Assembly: GCF_000143145.1 (NCBI RefSeq)
Contig: NC_014313.1
Location: forward strand, 682,001-746,000
From: Hyphomicrobium denitrificans ATCC 51888
Lineage (GTDB): Bacteria > Pseudomonadota > Alphaproteobacteria > Rhizobiales > Hyphomicrobiaceae
Reading direction: 5' to 3'
DNA: 64,000 nt
The notes beneath the pieces were generated by a model. It did no database searches and had not been told where the DNA came from. It was given only the letters and a program-made list of their open reading frames with translations. Every line of letters starts with the position of its first letter. Position 1 is the stretch's first letter. The position numbers were made by a program, and so were the translations under genes. This document shows positions 33,200 through 42,363 of the stretch, one piece after another.

Positions 33200-34600
33200 A
33201 TGAAATCAACTGGCGAACCCGGTACAGTCGGCGAGAATGGCGAACGCTTTACGGGGCATGGATCCGAGTGGCGGCCGACACAGCTGTCCCCGACAGAAGC
33301 GCAGCTGGCGACAAGCTGGGTCGAACAGAAAATCGATCGGCGTTCGATGCTGACCTCGAAGGATCGCGTGCAAGATGTTCGCGATGCGATGTGGGAACTC
33401 GAAAAAGATGGACAGATCGTTGTTCATCGCATCACCGACGCGCACAAGCCGCGCATGGCCAAAACGCTTTACGGTTGGGATAAGAAAATTCCGACTAACC
33501 AGCTTTGGCATCACAAGAGCTGCGGGCAATGTGGCAACATCCCGGGCTATCCGGTTTCGCTGCTGTGGCTGCAGAATAAGCTCGGAATCTCCTATCTTGA
33601 TGAGACGGATCAGACGAGCTGCACGGCCTGGAACTATCATGGTTCGGGCATCGGAAATATCGAGAGCCTTGCGGCCGTATTCCTGCGAAATTTCCATCAG
33701 GCGTATGTTTCGGCGAAAGCACTTGGACTGGATCCCGGGCATTTCTATCCGCTCGTTCACTGCGGCACGAGCTTCGGTAACTACAAGGAAGTGCGCCAGT
33801 ATCTTCTGCTGTCGTCGAAGCTGCGCGAAAGCGTGACGAAGATCCTCGGCAAACTCGGGCGTCTCGTTGACGGCAAGCTGCTCATTCCGGAAGAGGTCGT
33901 TCACTATTCGGAATGGCTGCACGTCATGCGCCGTGACGTGCAAAACCATCAGGTGCTCGACTGTTCGAACATTCGGGCGACCATTCATCCCGCGTGCCAC
34001 GTTTATAAAATGGTTCCGCAGGACGTGATCTATGACGACGAGGTTCTGGACGGCAATCGTGTCGCCGTTTCGACGGGCATCGTGCAGGCGCTCGGTGCCA
34101 ACGTGATCGACTATAAGACGTGGTACGATTGCTGCGGATTTGGCTTCCGCCACATCATCTCGGAACGTGAATTCACTCGTTCGTTCGCGATTGACCGCAA
34201 GATCAAAGTCGCGGTTCAAGAGGCGAAGTCCGACGTCATGATTGGGCACGACACGGGCTGCATCACGACGCTCGATAAGAACCAGTGGATCTCGAAAGCA
34301 AAGGGTGGCGCTGGCTACGAACTGCCTGTCATGGCCGACTGTCAGTTCGCGGCTCTTGTTTGCGGCGCCGATCCTTATCGGATCGTTCAGACGCATTGGC
34401 ATGCAAGTCCGATCGAGCAATTGCTCGAAAAGCTCGGGGTCGATTGGCAGGCGAAAAAGGCTGATTTCGAAGCCTACGTCGAGGGCATCAAGCAGGGCGC
34501 TACGCCCGAGCAGCTCTACGATCCGCGATTGAGAATTACGTCTGGTCCGGGCTTCCAGCCGATTCGCCGTGAAGTCATTCCGCCCCCGCCGGCGGAGTAG
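33200..34600 (+). CDS. shdrB1: sHdrB1, CCG-domain subunit
   Basis: 466 aa from the ATG at 33200 (AGGGAG upstream; the GTG at 33173 lies before that site). Cysteines cluster in HHKSCGQCGNIPG, DQTSCTAWNYHG, IHPACHVYKM, WYDCCGFGFRH and GHDTGCITTL. This is the degenerate first and canonical second CCG motif of HdrB-like proteins, which bind a non-cubane [4Fe-4S] cluster. It is longer than methanogen HdrB by an N-terminal ~100 residues, as in other sHdrB1. Part of the C1B1AHC2B2 complex. Confidence 0.88.
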   Translation: MKSTGEPGTVGENGERFTGHGSEWRPTQLSPTEAQLATSWVEQKIDRRSMLTSKDRVQDVRDAMWELEKDGQIVVHRITDAHKPRMAKTLYGWDKKIPTNQLWHHKSCGQCGNIPGYPVSLLWLQNKLGISYLDETDQTSCTAWNYHGSGIGNIESLAAVFLRNFHQAYVSAKALGLDPGHFYPLVHCGTSFGNYKEVRQYLLLSSKLRESVTKILGKLGRLVDGKLLIPEEVVHYSEWLHVMRRDVQNHQVLDCSNIRATIHPACHVYKMVPQDVIYDDEVLDGNRVAVSTGIVQALGANVIDYKTWYDCCGFGFRHIISEREFTRSFAIDRKIKVAVQEAKSDVMIGHDTGCITTLDKNQWISKAKGGAGYELPVMADCQFAALVCGADPYRIVQTHWHASPIEQLLEKLGVDWQAKKADFEAYVEGIKQGATPEQLYDPRLRITSGPGFQPIRREVIPPPPAE

Positions 34601-34664
34601 CTCGCGAAACGCGGAGCGCGCGTGGGCGCGCTTCGTCAGCATGCCGATTGTGTAAGAGGATGAT

Positions 34665-35714
34665 ATGAAGCCGATCCTGGTGGTTGGCGGCGGCCCTGCC
34701 GGCCTCGCCGCGACTCATGCGCTTGCCAATGTAGGCCAGCCTTCCGTGCTGGTTGAGAAGAGAGATCGCCTGGGCGGCGCACCGATTTTTTCGGGATACG
34801 CCAAGCTCGTGCCTTCGGGCCGGTGGGCGAATGAGGCGATCGGGGGGATGGTTTCGCGCATTGAAACCGACAGCCTCATCAGCATCAAGACGAACACGAC
34901 AGTCGTGTCATTCGATGGGGATCCGAACAACTTCACGGCAAAGTTGTCGGACGGTACGTCGATCGATTGTGCGTCCGCGATCCTGACGACGGGCTTTTCA
35001 CACTTCGATAGTGTGAACAAGCCGGAGTGGGGTTTCGGCATGTTCCCGGACGTCGTGACGACGACGCAGGTCGAGCAGATGATTTCGTCGGGAAAGGGCG
35101 TTCGATGTCTTTCGGATGGCCGCAAGCCCAAGCGCGTTGCAATCCTCTTGTGCGTCGGCTCGCGCGATCGGCAGATCGGCCGGGAATGGTGCTCCAAGAT
35201 CTGCTGCACCGTTTCGGCCAATCTCGCGATGGAAATTCGCGAAGAGCTGCCCGATTGCCATGTCTACATCTACTACATGGATATCCGCACGTTCGGTCAT
35301 TACGAGTCGGACTACTACTGGCGGTCGCAAGAGGAATTCAAAGTCAAGTACATCAAGGCGCGTATTGCCGAGGTGACGAGTGACGGCAAGCAGCTGATCG
35401 TCAAAGGTGAGGACACGCTCGTCAAGCGGCCGATCACCATTCCGTTCGACATGGTGGTGCATGCGATCGGTATGGACCCGAACGTCGACAACATGACGAT
35501 CTCCGCCATTTTCGGCGTTGAACTGCACAAGCATGGATATATCGCGAGAAAGGACACTTACGGCTTGATGGGCGCTACGTCCCGGCCCGGCGTGTTCGTT
35601 GCAGGTTCCGCGATCGGCCCGGAAACAATTGATGACTCCATCGCGCAGGCCAATGCAGCCGCGATGAGCGCGCTCTCGCTCGGTCGCAGCATCCCGAGGG
35701 AGGCGGCCGAGTAG
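34665..35714 (+). CDS. shdrA: sHdrA, FAD-binding core subunit
   Basis: 349 aa, ATG preceded by AGAGGATG. KPILVVGGGPAGLAATHALA is the FAD Rossmann loop, with VEKRDRLGGAP after it. The atypical cluster segment ILLCVGSRDRQIGREWCSKI then CCTVSANLAMEIREEL is the sHdrA hallmark. GVFVAGSAIGPETIDDSIAQ closes the flavin site. It is much shorter than methanogen HdrA and lacks its ferredoxin domains. It is the probable site of electron bifurcation or hand-off to LbpA/NAD. Confidence 0.9.
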   Translation: MKPILVVGGGPAGLAATHALANVGQPSVLVEKRDRLGGAPIFSGYAKLVPSGRWANEAIGGMVSRIETDSLISIKTNTTVVSFDGDPNNFTAKLSDGTSIDCASAILTTGFSHFDSVNKPEWGFGMFPDVVTTTQVEQMISSGKGVRCLSDGRKPKRVAILLCVGSRDRQIGREWCSKICCTVSANLAMEIREELPDCHVYIYYMDIRTFGHYESDYYWRSQEEFKVKYIKARIAEVTSDGKQLIVKGEDTLVKRPITIPFDMVVHAIGMDPNVDNMTISAIFGVELHKHGYIARKDTYGLMGATSRPGVFVAGSAIGPETIDDSIAQANAAAMSALSLGRSIPREAAE

Positions 35715-35718
35715 AGCT

Positions 35719-36567
35719 ATGGTGCTCAGCGTAGCAACCAATACTCCGGAAAGCCTATCTCGACCGTCGCTTGAACTGTCGGGTGAGAAGCTGCGCTTGG
35801 CGGTGGATGCTCTTGTCCATGCCTGCGAGGAGATTGGAGGCATCGAACGCTTCGCAGCCGCCGTGCAATTGAAGTCGGATGTGTTTCGCGAGCGTCTGGC
35901 GGCGGGCGCTGCCGAGCGTTTGGAGCTGACGGCGTTCGATGAATTGACGCCGTTGATGGCGACCGTGCGGACGCGCATCGGAAAGCAGATCGAGCAGCAG
36001 GGGTGGAACAAGATCCGCAGCGCCATAGCGGAGCTTCTCGCGGACGCGCACGTTCCGGACACGGGCGACGCGCGCATCGCGCGATTTTGCAAGCATTTTC
36101 CGGTCGGCAAAGATACGCGCTTCGTGAGGGATTTTGCATCGGAGCTGTTGCACAACGTCTATCCGGAACTCTATCCGCTGATGAGCCGCTGGGTATGGGA
36201 CGCCAAGGTCAATACGGGCGTGCTCAGAGAGATTTGGCATGCGGAGAATGTCGATCACGTCGTAATCGATATTCCGGACAACCAATCGACGTTTCTGTGC
36301 CTGCGCGAAGAGCTCAGCCAGTTTCTCTCTGGATACGGAATTTTTCGCGACATGCTTTGGTATGTCGATCTTCTGTGCGCGCAAATTTACGGCGATTACA
36401 TCAACGCACAGGGCGGGTCTTATCTGCGATCCGATTTTTCGAGCGCTCCGAATCCGTTGGAGCAGACCCGCCGAATTCTGGGCCTCGATCGCGTCGGGCG
36501 CTCGCCAGACCGCGGCAACGTCATCGATGCGGTCACGCATCCTCTCGCGATCAAGCATATTCATTAG
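35719..36567 (+). CDS. shdrH: sHdrH, conserved sHdr-cluster protein of unknown function
   Basis: 282 aa, mostly helical, no cofactor motif and only a few Cys (HACEEIGG, FCKHFPVG, FLCLREEL, LLCAQIYG). It starts 4 bp after shdrA and ends 12 bp before shdrC2. The conserved placement between shdrA and shdrC2 is what identifies it. Role unknown; perhaps structural or in assembly. Confidence 0.8.
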   Translation: MVLSVATNTPESLSRPSLELSGEKLRLAVDALVHACEEIGGIERFAAAVQLKSDVFRERLAAGAAERLELTAFDELTPLMATVRTRIGKQIEQQGWNKIRSAIAELLADAHVPDTGDARIARFCKHFPVGKDTRFVRDFASELLHNVYPELYPLMSRWVWDAKVNTGVLREIWHAENVDHVVIDIPDNQSTFLCLREELSQFLSGYGIFRDMLWYVDLLCAQIYGDYINAQGGSYLRSDFSSAPNPLEQTRRILGLDRVGRSPDRGNVIDAVTHPLAIKHIH

Positions 36568-36579
36568 GAACTGGGCCGC

Positions 36580-37362
36580 ATGCCGATCCATGAAAAATCG
36601 CTAATCCGTCCCGAGAACCTCAAGGTTCACGAGACACTCGCAATCGATGGCATCGACGTCTCCGGTCATTGGTCGACGTTTATCGAGACGCGCGTCGTTC
36701 CGGACTATAACGAGAATCTGGAACTTGAAATTGCGGCCTTTCCGGGCGGTTCAAAAATTCACCGCTGCTTCCAATGCGGTTCGTGCACGAACGCCTGCAC
36801 GATTAACGCGATCGAGCCGCGCTTCAATCCGCGCTACTGGATCTATCTCATCCGCATGGGGATGGAGCAGGAGCTGCTGCGCGACAAGGACATCATCTGG
36901 CAGTGCGTCTCGTGCCACAAATGTACGAACATCTGCCCGCGAAGCGTCGAACCCGAAGGCGTCATGAAAGCGACGGCGCTTTGGCTTGAAGATAAAGGCT
37001 ACGTGCCGAAATCGCCGGCGCATGTGTTCGATGAGGAGTTTTCGCGCCAGGTTATCGAGCGCGGCAAGATCGAGGACACCGAGGTCCTTCACAAGTTCCT
37101 GAGCAAGACCAAGCAGCCTCTCGTCCAGGATTGGCTTGTTGCGATCATGTGGGGCATCGCGCGCAGGCTTCCCGTCAAGTGGGGAATCAAGACGGCGCTG
37201 GCGCAGGTCTTCAAACCGAAAGCACGCCGCTGGAAGAACGTTCGCTCGGCCATCTCCGACTACATCTACGAGGAAGATGAGATGCGCCGGCAAAAGCTGC
37301 AGACGATCGCCGCGGTTCGAACATCGCAAACGCCGCAAACTCATCTCGAAGCTGCGGAATAA
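36580..37362 (+). CDS. shdrC2: sHdrC2, second iron-sulfur subunit
   Basis: 260 aa. Cluster motifs are KIHRCFQCGSCTNACTINAI and WQCVSCHKCTNICPRSVEPE. The first lacks the Pro after the last Cys. The long basic C-terminal part (KPKARRWKNVRSAISDYIYE) is typical of the C2 type. It pairs with sHdrB2 and mirrors the C1-B1 pair. Confidence 0.9.
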   Translation: MPIHEKSLIRPENLKVHETLAIDGIDVSGHWSTFIETRVVPDYNENLELEIAAFPGGSKIHRCFQCGSCTNACTINAIEPRFNPRYWIYLIRMGMEQELLRDKDIIWQCVSCHKCTNICPRSVEPEGVMKATALWLEDKGYVPKSPAHVFDEEFSRQVIERGKIEDTEVLHKFLSKTKQPLVQDWLVAIMWGIARRLPVKWGIKTALAQVFKPKARRWKNVRSAISDYIYEEDEMRRQKLQTIAAVRTSQTPQTHLEAAE

Positions 37363-37410
37363 GCATCCAGCGCAAATCGGAAACAAGAAAAACAAAAGGT
37401 AATCGGAACT

Positions 37411-38355
37411 ATGGTCGACGTGACAGACAAGATCATGAAGTACCGCGACGTGGCCTACTATTCCGGTTGCGCGCTCGAGGGCTCCGCCAACGGTTATGAT
37501 GTGTCGACGCGCGCTGTCGCGAAATCGTTGGGCCTGCGCATCAAGGATGTGACGGATTGGAACTGCTGCGGAGCCATGGAGGTCAAGAATATCGACCCGG
37601 GGCTTCAAACCTATCTGTCGTCGCGGGTGCTATCAAACGCCGTCAATATCGATCACGCCAACGTCGTGATGGCGCCGTGCAATGGCTGCTACCACAACCT
37701 GAAAAAAGCCGAGTACGATCTCACGAACGATCCGAAGTCGAAAGAGACAGTTGACAGGCTGTCCGCGAAAGCCGGGCATGAGGCGTATCAGGCCGGGCAA
37801 GCGGAAACGATTCATGCTCTCGATTGGATCAAGGCGGCGATCGGCGAAGAGGGTTTGCGCAAGCGCACCAAGGGACGGCTCGCTGGCCTCAAGGTCGCAA
37901 ACTACTATGGCTGCATGTACGTGCGCCCGAGGCACATCTTCCCCGAGAAGGACAAGGGCCCAGGCAGCGAAAGCACGTCGCGTCCGCATTTCATGGACGA
38001 TCTGCTGGCGGCAGCTGGCGCGGAGAATGTCGAGTTCCCGTTGAAGACCGCGTGCTGTGGCGGAGCTCATACGCTGTCGGATTCCGATACGTCGACGAAG
38101 CTCGTGCTCAACATCCTGCAGGCGGCCGAAGCTTCTGGCGCTGATGTGATTGCAACGGAATGCCCGACGTGCCACTCGGGTCTCGAGATGCATCAGGTGC
38201 GAGCGGAAAAGCGCTTCGGCAAGAAGACGCGCATTACGATGCTCTATTTTACGCAGTTGCTTGGCCTGGCGTTGGGCATTGGTCCGCGCAGGCTCGGCAT
38301 TCACACCAATATCTCGGATAGCACCGATCTGATCATCGACAAGCGTCTGACGTGA
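37411..38355 (+). CDS. shdrB2: sHdrB2, second CCG-domain subunit
   Basis: 314 aa with two full CCG signatures: YYSGCALEG ... TDWNCCGAMEVKN ... MAPCNGCYHNL, and ANYYGCMYVRP ... KTACCGGAHTL ... ATECPTCHSGL. Each can bind one non-cubane [4Fe-4S] cluster as in HdrB, so this is the canonical catalytic-type B subunit, in contrast to the degenerate sHdrB1. The stop overlaps the next gene by GTGA. Confidence 0.9.
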   Translation: MVDVTDKIMKYRDVAYYSGCALEGSANGYDVSTRAVAKSLGLRIKDVTDWNCCGAMEVKNIDPGLQTYLSSRVLSNAVNIDHANVVMAPCNGCYHNLKKAEYDLTNDPKSKETVDRLSAKAGHEAYQAGQAETIHALDWIKAAIGEEGLRKRTKGRLAGLKVANYYGCMYVRPRHIFPEKDKGPGSESTSRPHFMDDLLAAAGAENVEFPLKTACCGGAHTLSDSDTSTKLVLNILQAAEASGADVIATECPTCHSGLEMHQVRAEKRFGKKTRITMLYFTQLLGLALGIGPRRLGIHTNISDSTDLIIDKRLT

Positions 38356-38831
38356 CGGCGATGGGTGAGGGATCGGCACAAGCGGTCAAGGACCAGATGA
38401 TCGCGCATCTTGCTCAGATCGAGGTGCGGATCGAGGAGATGGAGTCGTGTCTGGCTCAAGAGGCGCCGTCGCAGATCGCGGCCGATCTTCTCAGCTTGAG
38501 CGAGGAAGTTCTGCAGGTTTGGATATTGGCTCGCGGGCAAACGCCGACGTCGGACGCGAGAGAAGGTTTTCGCCTGCTGGCGCTCCATCGTCAGGGCGCG
38601 CGCGGCGATCCAAGTTTCAATGCTTGCCGCGAGACATGCCGCGAACTCGCGTATCACTACAACCTCATTCATGGCGAGCCGGAGCATCCGCACACGGCGG
38701 GTCGTCTTCGGTTGATGATCATGGTTGCCAAGCATCTTTGCCTCTTTGTTTCAGGCAAAATGCGAGTCGCCAGCCTCGGTCAGTTTTGCTGCGCGTCCAA
38801 GCCGCTGCGCGAAAACATGAGTTTGGAATGA
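38352..38831 (+). CDS. Conserved hypothetical protein between shdrB2 and lbpA
   Basis: 159 aa from the GTG at 38352 (overlaps the shdrB2 stop; ATG at 38361 possible). Helical throughout. Contains FNACRETCRELAYHYNLI and ends with LGQFCCASKPLRENM, so it has paired Cys in two places (CRETC and CC) that could bind metal or sulfur. A similar ORF sits here in related sHdr clusters. Coupling to shdrB2 argues for a role with the complex. No family known to me. Confidence 0.6.
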   Translation: MTAMGEGSAQAVKDQMIAHLAQIEVRIEEMESCLAQEAPSQIAADLLSLSEEVLQVWILARGQTPTSDAREGFRLLALHRQGARGDPSFNACRETCRELAYHYNLIHGEPEHPHTAGRLRLMIMVAKHLCLFVSGKMRVASLGQFCCASKPLRENMSLE

Positions 38832-38865
38832 AGCCCGAGTTTCATCATCAATATCGGAGTGAACT

Positions 38866-39306
38866 ATGCCAGTCGTGAAGGGATGCAATCTACCCGACGA
38901 GCTTCTCTATGACGTCGACAACCACATCTGGTTCCAAGAGCAGCCTGATGGAAATGTAAAGCTCGGCATGACCATGGTCGCAACGGCGATGGCCGGGCAG
39001 CTCGTGGCATTCACGCCGAAGAAGGCGGGACGACAGGTCGAAGCCGGTAAAAGCTGCGCGACGGTCGAAAGCGGAAAATGGGTTGGACCGGCAAAAACCG
39101 CTGCTGCGGGCGCGGTTCTGGAGATCAACGATAGCCTTGTCAGCAATCCTCAGATCGCAAATCAGGATCCTTACGGGATAGGCTGGTTCATTATCCTGAA
39201 ACCTGCGGATTGGTCGTCGGTCAAGCCGACGCTGACGCCGGGCGCTGAGGTTGCGGCCAAATACGAAGCCAAGATGGCGTCTGAAGGTTTCGCAGGTTGC
39301 GGCTGA
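38866..39306 (+). CDS. lbpA: Lipoate-binding protein LbpA
   Basis: 146 aa, GcvH-like. The lipoyl attachment site is CATVESGKWVGPAKT with Lys71. VKLGMTMVATAMAGQLVAFT is the beta-strand hairpin. It ends EGFAGCG, with a Cys absent from glycine-cleavage H proteins. In sHdr sulfur oxidation LbpA is an essential lipoylated partner of the complex and is modified by the lipS1/S2/slpl machinery here. No gcv genes adjoin it. The ATG is 34 bp after the preceding gene. Confidence 0.93.
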   Translation: MPVVKGCNLPDELLYDVDNHIWFQEQPDGNVKLGMTMVATAMAGQLVAFTPKKAGRQVEAGKSCATVESGKWVGPAKTAAAGAVLEINDSLVSNPQIANQDPYGIGWFIILKPADWSSVKPTLTPGAEVAAKYEAKMASEGFAGCG

Positions 39307-39327
39307 GCTTCTACGGCCGCTCTTAAT

Positions 39328-40746
39328 TTAACGCCGGCGCATGATCGACATTTTCATGCCGTGCTCCGGCCGGAGCGTCACGCGGTGTACGGGAAGCACC
39401 GCGTGACCCGGTACAAGATCGAGCCGATAGTGGCGCGCGAGCGTCGCGATGGTGATGATTATTTGCTGCATCGCGTATGTCGCTCCGATGCACACTCTTG
39501 GACCGGCACCGAACGGGATGTAGCTGAGGCGTTCGATGTTGCTGCGGTTCTGCGGCAGAAAGCGCGCCGGATCGAAGCAATCGGGGTCGTTCCACAACAT
39601 GCGATGGCGATGCAGGATCCACGGCGCGATGATGACCGTCGTTCCTGCAACTATTTTTCGCCCTGAAAGCACATGATCGTGCAGCGCCGTCCGGCTTAGA
39701 ATTGCGACCGGCGGATACAGCCGCATCGCCTCTTCAATGAGTGCGCGCGTGTAGATGAATTCGTCAATTTTGACGTTACCCGTCTGCAAATCGGGCAGAA
39801 GCCGATCGGATTCGGCCTCGACTTTTCTGCGCCAGGTTTCGTCGATGGATAAAAGATAGAGCGTCCAGCTCAGCGCGTTCGCCGGCGTTTCGAAGCCTGC
39901 ACCAATGAAGGTGATGATGTTTGCGGCGATTTCTTCTTCCGAAATCGGCGCTCCGGTTGCCTCGTCGCGCGCATTCAGCAGCGTGTCGACAAAATCCCAA
40001 TCCTCGGGATTTGTGGGTGCGTCAGCAGCACGTCGCCGCTCTTCCAGAATGGCATTCACGACAAGCGGAAAGAACTTGAGAGCTGGGCGTGACAGCAGAC
40101 GGCCAATTCGCGGAAGCCAAGCTGGCGCACCGATGAGATCGAGAGGGTCGATCCGGCCCTGCGTTTCGAAGTAGCGCGTCGCCGCGCGGCGGAACTCGGC
40201 TGGATCGCGTCCGATGCCGCGCGAAAATAATGTCGTTGCGAGGGTGTCGAGCATCGATCTCGCCATTTCCTCGCAGATGTCGACGATTTTTCCATCGAGC
40301 GATCGCCATCGCGAGGCCAGCGCCGCGGCTTCGTTCAGCATCGCCGGTGCATATGAGGTGACTTTGCGCGGGGAGAAAACCGGCGCGAATGAACGGCGCT
40401 GCATACGCCATTCGTTTCCTGACGAGGTCAGCAGTCCGTTTCCCAGAGCGGGTCGCAGCAGCAAATTCTGGAGGTCGTCCTTGCGATAGTTTTCGGTCTT
40501 TTCAACGAGAACGTGACGGATTGCGTCGGGGCTGCTGACCATTGCAAAACGTCCGAGAACCGTATTGCCGGTGACAATCGGTTCTTCGTAATGGCTTTGC
40601 GGCCAAGCCTCGAGAGGGTTCTTATTGAGCGTCCACAAAAGCGAGAGAAGCTGTTGCGGCTTTTCCGGCGGGCGCGGAGCAGCGGGACGTGGACGCGGTC
40701 CCGTGCTGACGTATTCGGACAGGGACAATGTCAAAGACAATTCCAC
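39328..40746 (-). CDS. Cytochrome P450
   Basis: 472 aa. The haem loop IPFGAGPRVCIGATYAMQQ has the invariant Cys. FIGAGFETPANALSWTLYLL is the I-helix oxygen-activation segment, EAMRLYP the ExxR helix, and FDPARFLPQ the PERF-like region. No membrane anchor, so it is probably soluble with a separate reductase. Convergent with lbpA (21-bp gap) and placed between lbpA and tusA, where a sulfur role is not expected. A palindrome TATTCGAATA lies 115 bp upstream. Substrate unknown. Confidence 0.92.
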   Translation of the reverse strand: MELSLTLSLSEYVSTGPRPRPAAPRPPEKPQQLLSLLWTLNKNPLEAWPQSHYEEPIVTGNTVLGRFAMVSSPDAIRHVLVEKTENYRKDDLQNLLLRPALGNGLLTSSGNEWRMQRRSFAPVFSPRKVTSYAPAMLNEAAALASRWRSLDGKIVDICEEMARSMLDTLATTLFSRGIGRDPAEFRRAATRYFETQGRIDPLDLIGAPAWLPRIGRLLSRPALKFFPLVVNAILEERRRAADAPTNPEDWDFVDTLLNARDEATGAPISEEEIAANIITFIGAGFETPANALSWTLYLLSIDETWRRKVEAESDRLLPDLQTGNVKIDEFIYTRALIEEAMRLYPPVAILSRTALHDHVLSGRKIVAGTTVIIAPWILHRHRMLWNDPDCFDPARFLPQNRSNIERLSYIPFGAGPRVCIGATYAMQQIIITIATLARHYRLDLVPGHAVLPVHRVTLRPEHGMKMSIMRRR

Positions 40747-40860
40747 GGCTCCGCCGGTGAGGAATTCCTTGGCAACGTGAACGCATCCGGCGCGACGATC
40801 GATGTAGATTTATCTCTTGGCGCCGGTTGCGTTGTTCGCTTCCGCAGAAGCTGAACGTGC

Positions 40861-40870
40861 TATTCGAATA
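40861..40870. promoter_or_regulatory. Palindrome TATTCGAATA between tusA and the P450 gene
   Basis: Perfect 10-bp palindrome in the gap between the tusA stop and the P450 start, 115 bp before the P450 ATG. It resembles ATATTCGAAT upstream of tusA. It may be a SoxR/sHdrR site, but a single 10-mer can arise by chance. Confidence 0.3.
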
Positions 40871-40916
40871 CGATCGATGGCTTCGATCTCGATTGCGGAT
40901 TTCCGCAAGCTGTCGA

Positions 40917-41147
40917 TCAGGCCGCCGTGTGCTTGATCAGGAAGCGGTACGTGCCGGCCGTTTCCTCATGTTCAAGCAGGGTATTGCCGGTCGAGCGGCA
41001 GAAGGCCTGGAAATCCGGCAGCGCGCCTGGGTCGGTTGCCAGGATCTCGAGAACGGCGCCTTTCGGAAGGGTGGTGATGGCCTTCTTGGCCTTCAAAATC
41101 GGGATAGGGCAGTTCGTGCCCTTGGCATCAACTGTCAGATCGGCCAC
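40917..41147 (-). CDS. tusA: TusA sulfur carrier protein
   Basis: 76 aa from the GTG at 41147 (GGAGGG upstream). Longer in-frame starts would run through the operator at 41171-41190. VDAKGTNCPIPILKAKKAI carries the CPxP motif with the sulfur-carrying Cys. The rest (LEILATDPGALPDFQAFCRS) is the compact two-layer TusA fold. It relays sulfane sulfur between SoxT-imported sulfur, DsrE and sHdr. Last gene of the leftward sox block, 148 bp after soxT1B with its own operator-like element. Confidence 0.92.
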   Translation of the reverse strand: MADLTVDAKGTNCPIPILKAKKAITTLPKGAVLEILATDPGALPDFQAFCRSTGNTLLEHEETAGTYRFLIKHTAA

Positions 41148-41170
41148 GGTTGGTCGTCCCTCCAAAGAGA

Positions 41171-41190
41171 TTATATTGTTATATTCGAAT
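41171..41190. promoter_or_regulatory. Operator-like site upstream of tusA
   Basis: TTATATTGTTATATTCGAAT includes the 8-bp palindrome ATTCGAAT (41183-41190) and a repeated TATATT half. It ends ~24 bp before the tusA start on the leftward strand. It resembles the other AT-rich sites of the sulfur island. Confidence 0.45.
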
Positions 41191-41295
41191 TTTTGCATAA
41201 ATGCTGCCGGGAAGGGTGTCAACGGGATTGAACTCATCGCAAGCGAGTTCAGTCGCGGGATGCTCTCAGCGTTCAAGCGATCGCCCGCATGCCAA

Positions 41296-42351
41296 TCAGC
41301 TTTGAGATCTTTCGCGGCCTAGGAAGGGCCGGCCGATGAGGATCGCCAAGCCGATCTTGGCTCCGATGAAAATACCAAGAACGACGATGGGCATGGATAG
41401 CGCCAGCACGCTGCCGGCGCTCATGCCTTGGCCGATGGTGCAGCCCTTCGCGAGCACGCCGCCAAACGCCATGAAAAGCGCGCCGAGCATATGGCGCCGC
41501 ATTTCGCGCACGTCGTCGAAGGCTTCCCAAAGAACTTCTTGCCGAAGCTTGGCGACGAGAAACGATCCGCAGACGACGCCAATGAGCGAGGCAACGCTGA
41601 AGCCCGTATCGCGCAGGCTTTCGCTCATCAGTTGAAGCAGCGTACGGCCGCCCGGCATGACGAAGGACAAGCTTTCGACGCGCGCGGTTTCGAGCGCCTC
41701 ATAGGCTAAACCCGTGACGACCCAGCCGCCCGCCACGGCGAGGCCGAGAAGGATTGCGGAAATCATAAGGCGAGGTCTGCGCAGCAGCTTCTCATCGAAG
41801 GCGGCGCATAAGAAGAGGACGCAAAGCAGAAGACGGCAGATGATTGTCGAGGGCTGTGTCCCAACGAACGCTGCCAGAAGCCCCGGCGCAAAAGCCTGGT
41901 CCGGCGTTTCGAGAGCGATCGTGGATAATCCCTCAAACTGAAGGCGAAGGGCGGAAAGTGCTCCGTTATTTACTGAGACGGCGGCGACGCCGGCGATTAC
42001 CGCAGTGAAAAATGCGCGCAGATCCCCGCTTCCGAGGCGCACGAGCAACCCGAAGCTGCATGTGCCGATGAGCGCCATGCCAACGCCAAACAGAATTCCG
42101 CCGAGCAATGCCGCCGGCCAGTCCAATGACGTGGTGGCGTAGATGCTTTTCAGCGGATCGAAGAGACCGAAATAATAGCTCGTTTGCGTAGCTACGATCG
42201 CGGTGGCGAGCGCCAGACCCCAGGCTTTGACTCCTCGCCAATTCCCGCCGAGTTCCGCGTCCTCGATGGCTCCCATGGAACAGAGATGTCCGTAGCGGGC
42301 GGCGGCGCCTGCAACGAGACCGCACACGAATCCTCCGGCGGTCAGGATCAT
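41296..42351 (-). CDS. soxT1B: YeeE/YedE-family protein SoxT1B
   Basis: 351 aa, about ten membrane helices. MALIGTCSFGLLVRLGSGDL and VLAKGCTIGQGMSAGSVLAL are the two YeeE signature loops with the pore cysteines. It differs from SoxT1A at the first loop (TCSFG versus GCASR). In H. denitrificans the copy adjacent to soxR is SoxT1B and is linked to signalling to SoxR rather than bulk import. Here it starts 12 bp after the soxR stop. Confidence 0.83.
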   Translation of the reverse strand: MILTAGGFVCGLVAGAAARYGHLCSMGAIEDAELGGNWRGVKAWGLALATAIVATQTSYYFGLFDPLKSIYATTSLDWPAALLGGILFGVGMALIGTCSFGLLVRLGSGDLRAFFTAVIAGVAAVSVNNGALSALRLQFEGLSTIALETPDQAFAPGLLAAFVGTQPSTIICRLLLCVLFLCAAFDEKLLRRPRLMISAILLGLAVAGGWVVTGLAYEALETARVESLSFVMPGGRTLLQLMSESLRDTGFSVASLIGVVCGSFLVAKLRQEVLWEAFDDVREMRRHMLGALFMAFGGVLAKGCTIGQGMSAGSVLALSMPIVVLGIFIGAKIGLAILIGRPFLGRERSQS

Positions 42352-42363
42352 CGGAATCGCTCT

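Noticed and set aside
33206..34642. 478-aa leftward frame across shdrB1
   Set aside because: Antisense of shdrB1, Arg-rich, no motif and no ribosome site.
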